The notes under the pieces were generated by a model. The model worked only from the letters and a program-made list of their open reading frames with translations. It was not told where the DNA came from and searched no databases. Made by a program: the position numbers and the translations under genes. Of a DNA stretch of 23,600 bases, positions 6,721 to 14,325 are shown piece by piece. Numbering within the stretch: the first letter of the stretch is position 1; each line of letters starts with the position of its first letter. Source of the stretch: Oscillospiraceae bacterium (GTDB lineage Bacteria > Bacillota > Clostridia > Oscillospirales > UBA644). The DNA is taken from contig SVMP01000010.1 of assembly GCA_015067385.1 (NCBI GenBank), positions 1 through 23,600 on the forward strand, read 5' to 3'.

Positions 6721-9700
6721 ATGCTTCGTCTCAAAAACATAAAAAAAGACTACTCGGTCGGTGATACCGCCGTTCATGCCTTAAAGGGCGTTTCTCTCGA
6801 CTTCAGAGAAAGCGAATTCGTGTCCATTCTCGGTCCCTCAGGCTGCGGTAAGACGACCATGCTCAATATTATCGGCGGTCTCGATCAGTACTCCGACGGT
6901 GACCTCGTGATCGACGGCGTTTCCACAAAAAATTATAACGACAGAGACTGGGACACCTACAGAAACCACTCTATCGGTTTTGTTTTCCAAAGCTATAACC
7001 TCATTCCTCATCAGTCCGTTCTTCAGAACGTAGAGCTTGCCCTCACTCTTTCGGGTGTTTCCAAATCGGAACGCCGTGAACGCGCAAAGAAAGCTCTCGA
7101 AGAGGTCGGTCTCGGCGATCAGCTCAAAAAACGCCCCAGCGAAATGTCCGGCGGTCAGATGCAGCGAGTTGCAATAGCCCGTGCGCTTGTAAATAACCCC
7201 GAGATCATCCTTGCAGACGAACCCACAGGCGCTCTTGACTCCGAAACAAGCGTTCAGGTCATGCAGATCCTTAAAAAAGTCTCCGAAAATCGCCTCGTTG
7301 TTATGGTAACACACAACGGCGAGCTTGCCGAGGAATATTCCACCCGTATAGTACGTATGCTCGACGGTAATGTAATCGGCGACACAAATCCTCTTTCCAA
7401 AGAAGAGATCTCCGCTTTTGAGAAAGCCGACAGCGAAAAACAGGCTGCACGTAAAAAGACCAAAAAGCCCTCGATGTCGTTTTTTACATCCTTCGGCCTC
7501 TCCCTTAAAAACCTTTTCACCAAAAAAGGAAGAACTATCCTCACTTCTTTCGCAGGCTCTATCGGTATTATCGGTATCGCTCTTATCTTTGCCGTTTCTC
7601 ACGGTATGACGACTTATATCGACACCGTTCAGGAAGAAACGCTCTCCTCTTACCCCCTCACCATTGAAGCCACAAGCGTTGATATCGGAAGTCTTATGCA
7701 GACATTCATGGGCGCTGTTACCGATGAAGCAAAACAGCACGAAAAAGATGCGGTCTATTCGAAATCCGTCATGTTCGATATGATAAATGCACTCAATAAT
7801 ATCGAAACAACCGAAAATGACCTCAAAGCCTTCCGTGAATATATCGAAAGAGAACGTTCCGACAAAGACGGAAAGCTTGCCGATGCTTTAAGCGGCGTTC
7901 AGTACACTTATAACACCGATCTTATTGTTTATACAAAAAATCTTGACGGCGATATCGTTGTTTCCGATACCGAAAAGCTTCTCTCCGAGGCTATCGCAGA
8001 AAACTTCGGTATGAATATGATGTCAATGCAGGATATGAGCAGCTCTATGGTTGCAGGCAATGAATCCATGTCAATGCTCTCTTCCATGAGCCAGGCAAAC
8101 AGCGGCATCAAACTCTGGCAGGAAATGCTTCCCGGTGATAACGGAAGTCTTGTCAACCCCATTCTCGAAAATCAGTACGAGCTTGTTTACGGCTCCTGGC
8201 CCGATGAATACGATGAGATCGTTATCGTTCTCGACAGAAACAATGAGATCGACGACCTTACCCTTTTCGCCCTCGGCCTTAAATCCGAAGAAGAAATGAG
8301 CGAGATATTCGACGCTGTCGAAAAAGGAACGTATATCGACACTTCTCTTCAGAGCTGGTCTTACGAAGAGCTCTGCGAAAAAGAATATAAGGTCGTTTTA
8401 AGCTCCGACTGTTATACCTATGACGAAAATACAGGTCTTTACGTTGACCTCCGAGACACAGACGCAGGCACACGTTACCTCTTTGACAACGGTCTTTCTC
8501 TCCGTGTTTCAGGTATCATCCGTCCCAATGAAACAGCTTCCTCCGCTATGCTCACCGGTTCTCTTGCTTATACAAGCAAGCTTACCGAGTATATCGTTGA
8601 AAAAGCGCATGAATCCGAAGTCGTTAAAGCTCAGATAGATTCTCCCGAAACCGATATTTTCACAGGTCTTCCTTTCCATGAAAATACAGGCAGAATGACT
8701 GACGCTGAAAAAGAAGAATCCTTCAGAAACTATATTGCGGCTCTCGACACCGAAGGCAAAGCCAATGCATACGTTGAGATAATGAGCATTCCCACCGAGG
8801 AACAGCTTGAAGGCGCCGTTACTCAGGCAATGAACGGAATGACACGTGAAAAGATCGAGGAAACTCTTATCGCCGCAATGTCTTCTCAGATGAGCATGAA
8901 TTCTTCCGAAATAGAAAATTATCTTACTGCGATGAGCGATGAAGATATTTTCGCTATCTTTGAACAGATGGTGCGTGAACAGGTCAAGATCCAGATCTCC
9001 GAGGCTGTCGTTGCTCAGCTTTCCGCTATGACTCCCGAACAGCTCGCAGGCGCTCTCGATATGTCTGCTCCCGGATATACCACCGAGCAGTGTGCCGTTT
9101 ACCATGACGAAGTCCTCGTCTTCTCTTCATCCTCTTATGACGCAAACCTCATCAAGCTCGGCTGTGTTTACCTCGATGACCCCATGACCGTAAATCTCTT
9201 CGCTTCGAGCTTCGAAAATAAAGACGTTATCGAAGAAGTTATCGCAGAATATAATGAAACGGTTGACGACCTTTCTCAGATCCGTTACGTTGACTATATC
9301 GGAATCATGATGTCGTCCATTACAACCATCATCAATGCAATAACATACGTCCTCATCGCATTCGTTGCCATCTCCCTCGTCGTTTCTTCCATCATGATCG
9401 GCGTTATCACTCTTATCTCCGTTCAGGAAAGAACAAAAGAGATCGGTATTCTCCGTGCTATCGGTGCATCGAAAAAGGACGTTTCGGGTATGTTTAACGC
9501 AGAAACCGTTATCATCGGCTTTACATCCGGTCTTTTAGGCGTCGTTGTAACTTATCTCTTAACATTCCCCATCAACTTTATCATCAATACCCTCACAGGT
9601 ATCAGCAATCTCGATGCGATCTTCCCCCTGCCCGTAGCTCTCATCCTTATCGGCATCAGCGTTATTCTTACGCTCATTGCAGGCATTATCCCCTCTGCGA

Positions 9701-9744
9701 GCGCCGCAAAGAAAGATCCCGTCGTTGCACTCAGAACAGAATAA
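6721..9744 (+). CDS. MacB-like ABC exporter, ATPase and permease fused
   Basis: The start is the ATG at 6721, with GAAAGGG 6 nt upstream; the in-frame TTG at 6706 is part of the leader. The protein has 1007 aa. The ATPase domain spans about residues 1-225: Walker A GPSGCGKTT (38-46), signature MSGGQMQR (142-149), Walker B IILADEPTGALD, H-loop His198. A lysine-rich linker leads to the first membrane helix (about 272-296). A large external domain of about 575 aa follows, then three helices near 872-899, 927-947 and 969-990 with the FtsX/MacB motif RTKEIGILRAIGAS. MacB-type proteins use ATP to move substrates at the outer face of the membrane; the substrate here is unknown, with peptides or lipids as candidates. 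The external domain has a Met-rich stretch at 431-456. It is a single-gene unit. Confidence 0.92.
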   Translation: MLRLKNIKKDYSVGDTAVHALKGVSLDFRESEFVSILGPSGCGKTTMLNIIGGLDQYSDGDLVIDGVSTKNYNDRDWDTYRNHSIGFVFQSYNLIPHQSVLQNVELALTLSGVSKSERRERAKKALEEVGLGDQLKKRPSEMSGGQMQRVAIARALVNNPEIILADEPTGALDSETSVQVMQILKKVSENRLVVMVTHNGELAEEYSTRIVRMLDGNVIGDTNPLSKEEISAFEKADSEKQAARKKTKKPSMSFFTSFGLSLKNLFTKKGRTILTSFAGSIGIIGIALIFAVSHGMTTYIDTVQEETLSSYPLTIEATSVDIGSLMQTFMGAVTDEAKQHEKDAVYSKSVMFDMINALNNIETTENDLKAFREYIERERSDKDGKLADALSGVQYTYNTDLIVYTKNLDGDIVVSDTEKLLSEAIAENFGMNMMSMQDMSSSMVAGNESMSMLSSMSQANSGIKLWQEMLPGDNGSLVNPILENQYELVYGSWPDEYDEIVIVLDRNNEIDDLTLFALGLKSEEEMSEIFDAVEKGTYIDTSLQSWSYEELCEKEYKVVLSSDCYTYDENTGLYVDLRDTDAGTRYLFDNGLSLRVSGIIRPNETASSAMLTGSLAYTSKLTEYIVEKAHESEVVKAQIDSPETDIFTGLPFHENTGRMTDAEKEESFRNYIAALDTEGKANAYVEIMSIPTEEQLEGAVTQAMNGMTREKIEETLIAAMSSQMSMNSSEIENYLTAMSDEDIFAIFEQMVREQVKIQISEAVVAQLSAMTPEQLAGALDMSAPGYTTEQCAVYHDEVLVFSSSSYDANLIKLGCVYLDDPMTVNLFASSFENKDVIEEVIAEYNETVDDLSQIRYVDYIGIMMSSITTIINAITYVLIAFVAISLVVSSIMIGVITLISVQERTKEIGILRAIGASKKDVSGMFNAETVIIGFTSGLLGVVVTYLLTFPINFIINTLTGISNLDAIFPLPVALILIGISVILTLIAGIIPSASAAKKDPVVALRTE

Positions 9745-9760
9745 ACAGCTTTTCATCAAT

Positions 9761-9832
9761 AAAAAAGAGAGAACATTTCGGCACAAGTCCGTCAAAAACG
9801 GACTTGTTCATTACCGGGATGTTCTCTTTTTT
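9761..9832. terminator. Nested bidirectional terminator between convergent genes
   Basis: Outer arms AAAAAAGAGAGAACAT (9761-9776) and ATGTTCTCTTTTTT (9819-9832) pair. Inside, ACAAGTCCGT (9783-9792) and ACGGACTTGT (9798-9807) form a perfect 10-bp hairpin. A-run and T-run flanks serve both strands, ending the ABC exporter gene and the leftward glycosidase operon. Confidence 0.85.
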
Positions 9833-9841
9833 GTTATACGG

Positions 9842-11587
9842 TTATTTTCTTAAGATCGCAATACCGCCGCTCGGAATTTCAATAGGTGTTATTCCTTCCA
9901 AAAAGCGCATAGTCTGACTGACCTCGTGGCCCCTGCAGTCTTTTATCAGAACATCATAGACACCTTTCAGCTCAACAAGCACACGGTCGCCGCTGCAGCC
10001 GTTGGCAATGTAGATCGTATCGACATCGTCGGGATGTACGCACTTATCGATAGCATAAACACCCACAGCGCATTTGTTATCAAGGGTGGACTTTGCCCAT
10101 GTGTACATCAGATGCGGTTCAAAGGCTTCAAGCTTGCCCTCAAGAAGCAGTTCTTTATGCTCTTTGAGAAAATTCAGCCAGAACACCGACATTTCTGCCA
10201 ATTCGGGAGTCATTTCTTCCATTCTTCCCGAATACTGAAGTACGCCGAACATACAGCTTATGATCTGAATGGCGTTGTTTTCCACCTTTTCGTAAGGACA
10301 CATCATCAGCATATCCGAATGTACCGCCTGGTTACCCATCAGCATTCTAAGATCAATGATCGATGCTCTGTTTCTCAGATAGTTTCCTGCGCAGTCACCG
10401 ACTCTGAACATATTACCGAATCTTCTCATATGCGGACCGATATAGCTCTGTCTGAACTCAATGAGAATATCGGGCTTGATCTGCAGCAGTGCGTCAACTA
10501 TTTCTGTCATGCACACATCCACCGCATCCTGCAATGCAGGAATATCCATTTTTTCGTTGTACGGCGCATTTGCGTGGCTGTCGCTCCATGTATCAACAAA
10601 GTCAAGCTTGAATCCGTCAAGATTCCATTCCGTCAGAGCCTTTTTATATGTGTTGACCATGAATTCTCTTGCTTCTTTATATCGTGGGTCGAGAATAGCC
10701 GCAAGCAGTCCGGGTTCGTCCCTAAGAAGCATATCTTTGAAATGCTCAAAATGCTCGCTTTCATGCCCGATCAGCGGAACGGCGTACCATAAAATATACT
10801 TCATTCCCCTTTCCTGAACACGCTTTACATGCGCCGCCATATCGGTGATCTTCGAGGATGCGGGAATCCAATCGCCGCAATGTGAATATCCGTGGACAAG
10901 CTCGTCCGCCTGCCAGCCGTCGTCAATGATGCAGATGTCAAAGCCGAGATCTTTTGCCCAACGGCACTTTTCTTCCACCGTCTTTTCGTCAACTTGCTTA
11001 TGGTATGAGTACCAGAAAGAATAAAGAGGGTCCTTTGCCGTGGAAGGTACCTGCAGAGGCTTCATTTCCCATTCGTTTTCCCACCATGAAGCCACCGCTT
11101 CGACAGCTTTCATCATCGTTACGGGGCGTTTGTCCACTCTTAATGTTATTTTTGTGGAGTATTCGTTTGTATACTGCTTCGTTCCGAAAGAAAAAAACAT
11201 GTCCAGATTGCCGAACTGGTCATTGATACTGTTCTTCATATGCATCAGCTTTTTACACTCGGACAAAGCCCAGCAGTAGCTGTTTGTTCCGTTGCCGTCA
11301 AAATAAACGGTTATCGGGCAGTTGTTTGAGATCATTGACGAGAATCTGTCATCCCAGTGAGGACTGAGACATCTGCTGATATAGCATCTCGAATCCCATT
11401 TATACATGATGCCGCTTCGAATTTCGGACCAGGAAACATTAAACGCCCCATTTTCTGCGGCAATTTCTTTCGTCCAGCTGAATGAAAATTCGTATTCGGC
11501 AACAGAATCCTGATCTTTTGTCTTTAACAACGTACATCCTGCGCCCTCAGGCATTGTGACCGTAAATATATCAAATTTTATTTCCAT
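9842..11587 (-). CDS. GH36-type alpha-galactosidase-like glycoside hydrolase
   Basis: Probable retaining alpha-galactosidase (clan GH-D, melibiase superfamily) acting on alpha-linked sugars in the cytosol; no signal peptide is visible. The 581 aa have a beta-rich N-terminal domain to about residue 180, then a barrel. The motif IDDGWQ (221-226) is typical of the family. The nucleophile is probably Asp329 in DGFKLDF, and the acid/base probably Asp398 in FRVGDCAG. A small beta C-domain ends the protein. The residues around Asp398 differ from classical GH36 enzymes, so substrate specificity is uncertain; other clan members are possible. The ATG has AGGAG 7 nt upstream. It follows the HTH-GH51 gene by 72 nt without its own visible promoter, so the two are probably one operon. 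Confidence 0.85.
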   Translation of the reverse strand: MEIKFDIFTVTMPEGAGCTLLKTKDQDSVAEYEFSFSWTKEIAAENGAFNVSWSEIRSGIMYKWDSRCYISRCLSPHWDDRFSSMISNNCPITVYFDGNGTNSYCWALSECKKLMHMKNSINDQFGNLDMFFSFGTKQYTNEYSTKITLRVDKRPVTMMKAVEAVASWWENEWEMKPLQVPSTAKDPLYSFWYSYHKQVDEKTVEEKCRWAKDLGFDICIIDDGWQADELVHGYSHCGDWIPASSKITDMAAHVKRVQERGMKYILWYAVPLIGHESEHFEHFKDMLLRDEPGLLAAILDPRYKEAREFMVNTYKKALTEWNLDGFKLDFVDTWSDSHANAPYNEKMDIPALQDAVDVCMTEIVDALLQIKPDILIEFRQSYIGPHMRRFGNMFRVGDCAGNYLRNRASIIDLRMLMGNQAVHSDMLMMCPYEKVENNAIQIISCMFGVLQYSGRMEEMTPELAEMSVFWLNFLKEHKELLLEGKLEAFEPHLMYTWAKSTLDNKCAVGVYAIDKCVHPDDVDTIYIANGCSGDRVLVELKGVYDVLIKDCRGHEVSQTMRFLEGITPIEIPSGGIAILRK

Positions 11588-11620
11588 AGCATAACTCCTT
11601 TAAAATCAAGTAATTCTGCA

Positions 11621-11664
11621 ACAGGCACGGCAGTTTGAGCCGCCATGCCTGTATTTTTTTTATT
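11621..11664 (+). terminator. Hairpin plus T-run facing against the glycosidase operon
   Basis: ACAGGCACGGC (11621-11631) pairs with GCCATGCCTGT (11642-11652), 11 bp with one wobble pair. On the plus strand it is followed directly by ATTTTTTTTATT. On the minus strand, the direction of the genes, no T-run follows it. It therefore looks like a terminator for antisense RNA, or an intercistronic stem-loop in the operon mRNA. Confidence 0.65.
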
Positions 11665-13735
11665 CAAATCGTATCAATGCTACGCTGATGGGAGCAAGGA
11701 CTGTTTCGCTTGAATCCTTGTCGAATTTAACCTCAAGAGCCTCTTCTTCAAAGTCGGAGATGGGCATAAGTGTCTTTCCCGCAAATAATTTTGCTTCAAC
11801 TTTCTTCCCGCCGAAATTGAAGCTGATCTTCTTTTCGTTATCGCAGGAAGAGTTGATCGCCGTAACGGTCGTAATGCCGTCTTTTTTCGTTACCGTAACA
11901 TAATCGTCGGAGTAAAGGAGCGTACCGCCTTTATGTACATTCATGAGCTTTAACATCTTGCCTGTAGCCGTGATCTCAATATTGTGCGGATTTACCTTGA
12001 TCGAGCCCTCGTTTACCATTTCAAAATGACATGCGATTCCGATATTGCTTATCGGCGCTTCACCGATTATCATGTTCATCATCATTGCCGCATGCATACC
12101 GTCGGTGACGGTGGATTTTCTGTACCATGCATACCACAGATTCCATTCGTCAAACGAAATGCTTATATCGTTGTTTCCGAGGTATTTACGCATAAGTCTG
12201 AGATTTCGGCGTGTGTTTACGGGACCGCTGAGCGCATTGTAATAGCCCTCTTTGAGCTTTGAAAGATCTCGGTAGTTCGGCTGCGGAGAATATGTATGGA
12301 ATGAAACGAACGGAACGATATCTTTAAGCGGTGTTGCGGAATAATCTACCCAGTCTTTGTTCGGGTGAGGTCCGGAGGAGCAAAGAGTCAGATTCGGGCA
12401 GACTTTAAGCATCTTTTCAGCGCTCTTTCTTACGAGGTGAGCATAGCCTGCAGGTGTGTTGTCACCTTCCATATGTCCGTAGCCTGCTTCGTTGCCGAGA
12501 GACCAGAGATTAACATTGTACGGCCCTTTGTAGCCTCTTTCGATCCTGAGCTTGCCGTATTCGGTCGTTTCGTCGCCGTTACAGTATTCAACCCATGCGG
12601 CATTTTCTTCGGGAGTACACCATGTCTGGTTTATTGTGATGAACGGTTCTGCTCCGATATAGTGGCAGAGCGCAACGAAATCGTCGGTGTTTATCTCGTG
12701 GAAATCGTAGCCGTGGGAATGGGGCTGTGTTTCAAGCATGAGGTAAGATTGGAAAGGCGCACGTTCGTCAACGGGAAGAAGACCGTCCATCCAGTTGTAT
12801 TCGCCTGCAAAGTTGCCGCCGGGCCAACGTAAAACGCCGACACCGATCTCTTTGAGCGCTTCAACAACGTCTTTTCTCATTCCGTGGAAGTTTTCTTTGT
12901 TCATCATTGAAACAGCTCCGACCTCTATGAGAACCTGCTGTTTGTATACGATCCTGAGATCCGCATCCTTATCGCTTTCCGTCGGCGCAAAAACCGCTTC
13001 GTAACGGTTCCATGCTTCGCCCGCTTTTATTGATATAACGGTAGATGCGTATGTTTTGGTGTTATATCTGTCTGTAAGGCTTACGGTTATTTCAACATCT
13101 TCGAGACATCTTGCAACGATCGCAAAATCGTAAACCTCGTCTTTTGAAATATCTATCTCGTGCTGTCCGAATCCGCCTTCAAGCTCCGGATCGCAGCACA
13201 TGACCTGCTGAGCAAAGCATTCAAGATCTCTGCGCATATGATAATGGTCGGGGTAGTGATGGGTGTATGATGCGCCCAGAGTCGCAAACGTCTTTTCACC
13301 GATAAGATACCAGTCAAGAGCAACTCCTTCCATAGCGGACGGCTTACCGATAAATTTTCTGTTTTTCAACATCTGAGCCGAAAGGCCGTTAAATATGCTT
13401 GAACGTGTGTGTTCAAGGTTGCTGCCGTAAAGCAGGGGAGAAACGATGCCCATATTCTTTTCGGGATCGATTACGATCTCGCAGTCGCCTTCGGGAGTCT
13501 GTTCACATACAATATCTTCGGCTTTCTTTTCATATCCGTCAATAAGCGTCGCAATGGATATATCAAGAGCCATTGCAACCTTGTTCATCATCGGAACTTC
13601 AGGGCATTTTTCACCGTTTTCCCATGCGTTGATGTCTTTTTCATCAACACCGACTTTTTTCGCAAGATCTTGCTGTGTATATTTAAGAGCATTTCTTTTT
13701 GCGGCGATAAATCCGCCGATTTTTATCATATCCAT
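11660..13735 (-). CDS. XRE-type HTH fused to GH51 alpha-L-arabinofuranosidase
   Basis: One uninterrupted 691-aa frame with two parts. Residues about 5-67 are an XRE/Cro-CI-type helix-turn-helix (IGGFIAAKRNALKYTQQDLA, then KKVGVDEKDINAWENGEK and a final helix to ISIATLIDG). From about residue 85 it is a GH51 enzyme: SPLLYGSNLEHTRSSIFNG, a beta-rich insert, then the barrel with LRWPGGNFAGEYNW (302-315). The acid/base is Glu416 in SLGNEAGYGH and the nucleophile Glu530 in SFDEWNLWYAW; both are present. The C-terminal beta domain is complete. GH51 removes arabinofuranosyl groups from arabinan or arabinoxylan oligosaccharides. No signal peptide: cytosolic. AGAAAGG lies 11 nt before the ATG; the second Met (codon 3) is a less well placed alternative. 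It leads the operon with the GH36-like gene. A regulator role is inferred from the HTH only. Confidence 0.92.
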   Translation of the reverse strand: MDMIKIGGFIAAKRNALKYTQQDLAKKVGVDEKDINAWENGEKCPEVPMMNKVAMALDISIATLIDGYEKKAEDIVCEQTPEGDCEIVIDPEKNMGIVSPLLYGSNLEHTRSSIFNGLSAQMLKNRKFIGKPSAMEGVALDWYLIGEKTFATLGASYTHHYPDHYHMRRDLECFAQQVMCCDPELEGGFGQHEIDISKDEVYDFAIVARCLEDVEITVSLTDRYNTKTYASTVISIKAGEAWNRYEAVFAPTESDKDADLRIVYKQQVLIEVGAVSMMNKENFHGMRKDVVEALKEIGVGVLRWPGGNFAGEYNWMDGLLPVDERAPFQSYLMLETQPHSHGYDFHEINTDDFVALCHYIGAEPFITINQTWCTPEENAAWVEYCNGDETTEYGKLRIERGYKGPYNVNLWSLGNEAGYGHMEGDNTPAGYAHLVRKSAEKMLKVCPNLTLCSSGPHPNKDWVDYSATPLKDIVPFVSFHTYSPQPNYRDLSKLKEGYYNALSGPVNTRRNLRLMRKYLGNNDISISFDEWNLWYAWYRKSTVTDGMHAAMMMNMIIGEAPISNIGIACHFEMVNEGSIKVNPHNIEITATGKMLKLMNVHKGGTLLYSDDYVTVTKKDGITTVTAINSSCDNEKKISFNFGGKKVEAKLFAGKTLMPISDFEEEALEVKFDKDSSETVLAPISVALIRFE

Positions 13736-13792
13736 AATTATTCATGCCTTTCTTTTACGTTTTGGGGTATTCGCGTGGCTTTTCTTTGTTTT

Positions 13793-13821
13793 AGTATAAC
13801 ATTTTGCGGTAGAATTGTCAA
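13793..13821 (-). promoter_or_regulatory. Sigma-A promoter of the HTH-GH51 operon
   Basis: On the minus strand, TTGACA (13816-13821), 17 bp, then TATACT (13793-13798) preceded by TGT. Start is expected near 13786, about 50 nt before the ATG. The palindrome-like TTACTTATAAGCAA (13829-13842) sits just upstream of the -35 and is a candidate operator. Confidence 0.8.
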
Positions 13822-13828
13822 TATTAAT

Positions 13829-13842
13829 TTACTTATAAGCAA
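13829..13842. promoter_or_regulatory. Candidate operator upstream of the HTH-GH51 promoter
   Basis: TTACTTATAAGCAA reads as TTnCTTATAAGnAA on both strands, 12 of 14 bases symmetric around an 8-bp perfect core. It is 7 bp upstream of the -35. The size and position suit a dimeric XRE-type regulator, perhaps the HTH-GH51 protein itself. Inference only. Confidence 0.35.
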
Positions 13843-13867
13843 AGAGGTTTTTATCGAAAAATATTTT

Positions 13868-13896
13868 TTGACATTACGTATGAATTCTAACATAAT
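13868..13896 (+). promoter_or_regulatory. Promoter reading into the hairpin chain
   Basis: TTGACA (13868-13873), 17 bp, then CATAAT (13891-13896), without a TGn. Start is expected at about 13903, at the first GTGATAT box. No protein gene lies downstream on this strand before the terminator at 14048-14083. Confidence 0.55.
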
Positions 13897-13901
13897 CATT
13901 A

Positions 13902-14046
13902 GTGATATTCCGTCTTCGACGGAGTGATATATTTTGCTGCAAAAAGTGACATTATATTCGCCCATTAACTGCCGAAGGCAATATCACTTGCGAAGCAAAT
14001 ATCACGCACCAAATGTGCATATCACTCGCCGTAAGGCGAATATAGC
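13902..14046. repeat. Chain of mini-hairpins with symmetric GTGATAT / ATATCAC boxes
   Basis: Seven 7-bp boxes occur about 18-22 bp apart, apart from one 35-bp central step. GTGATAT is at 13902 and 13924, with GTGACAT at 13946. ATATCAC is at 13981, 13999 and 14019, with ATATAGC at 14040. Most gaps hold a tiny hairpin: TCCGTC-ttc-GACGGA (13909-13923), TTTTG-ctg-CAAAA (13932-13944), TGCC-gaa-GGCA (13970-13980), TTGC-gaa-GCAA (13988-13998), GCAC-caaat-GTGC (14006-14018), TCGCC-gtaa-GGCGA (14026-14039). Left boxes are reverse complements of right boxes, so they can pair in nested order around about 13965. No coding content is credible. Confidence 0.8.
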
Positions 14047-14047
14047 T

Positions 14048-14083
14048 GAAAACGACAAGTTTCAAAAGAAACTTGTCGTTTTC
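14048..14083. terminator. Symmetric terminator of the tRNA-Leu gene
   Basis: GAAAACGACAAGTTTC (14048-14063), loop AAAA, GAAACTTGTCGTTTTC (14068-14083): a perfect 16-bp stem. On the minus strand it starts directly after the encoded CCA end of the tRNA. It can also end the plus-strand transcript of the hairpin chain. Confidence 0.85.
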
Positions 14084-14170
14084 TGGTGCCGGGAGCGGGG
14101 GTCGAACCCGCACGGTATCGCTACCATCGGATTTTGAGTCCGACACGTCTGCCAATTCCATCATTCCGGC
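14084..14170 (-). tRNA. tRNA-Leu, anticodon CAA
   Basis: An 87-nt class II tRNA with encoded CCA. The D arm has AATTGGCAGA. The anticodon stem is TCGGA/TCCGA with loop CTCAAAA, so the anticodon is CAA and it reads UUG. The long variable arm is GGTAGCGATACC, and the T arm is GCGGG-TTCGACC-CCCGC. The acceptor strands GCCGGAA and TCCCGGC leave an A-C mismatch at position 6:67. Confidence 0.96.
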
Positions 14171-14189
14171 GTTATTTTTTTGCTTAACT

Positions 14190-14218
14190 ATTATATCATA
14201 ATCTGCACGGAAAATCAA
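14190..14218 (-). promoter_or_regulatory. Promoter of the tRNA-Leu gene
   Basis: On the minus strand, TTGATT (14213-14218), 17 bp, then TATAAT (14190-14195) preceded by TGA. Start is expected near 14183, about 13 nt before the mature tRNA. Confidence 0.8.
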
Positions 14219-14268
14219 GAGATGTTTGTGAATAAATTCGGAAAAATAATCTTTTCTCTGCCCATGTG

Positions 14269-14297
14269 TTAACATTCCGATCCTTTTTTCATATTAT
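14269..14297 (+). promoter_or_regulatory. Promoter of the M14 peptidase gene
   Basis: TTAACA (14269-14274), 17 bp, then TATTAT (14292-14297). This fits sigma-A. If the peptidase is sporulation-linked, another sigma factor might be used, but I cannot assign one. Confidence 0.55.
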
Positions 14298-14325
14298 AAA
14301 GTATCTTTATTTTTAGGAGAATATT

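Noticed and set aside
13902..14046. CRISPR array
   Set aside because: Boxes are only 7 bp, change orientation in the middle, and the spacers are self-complementary hairpins; no cas genes nearby.
13738..14137. Short frames over the hairpin chain, terminator and tRNA
   Set aside because: They cross structured repeats and a tRNA gene; no ribosome sites or recognisable protein.
14084..14170. tRNA-Leu as an integration site of a mobile element
   Set aside because: No integrase, no duplicated tRNA end and no foreign-looking block adjoin it.
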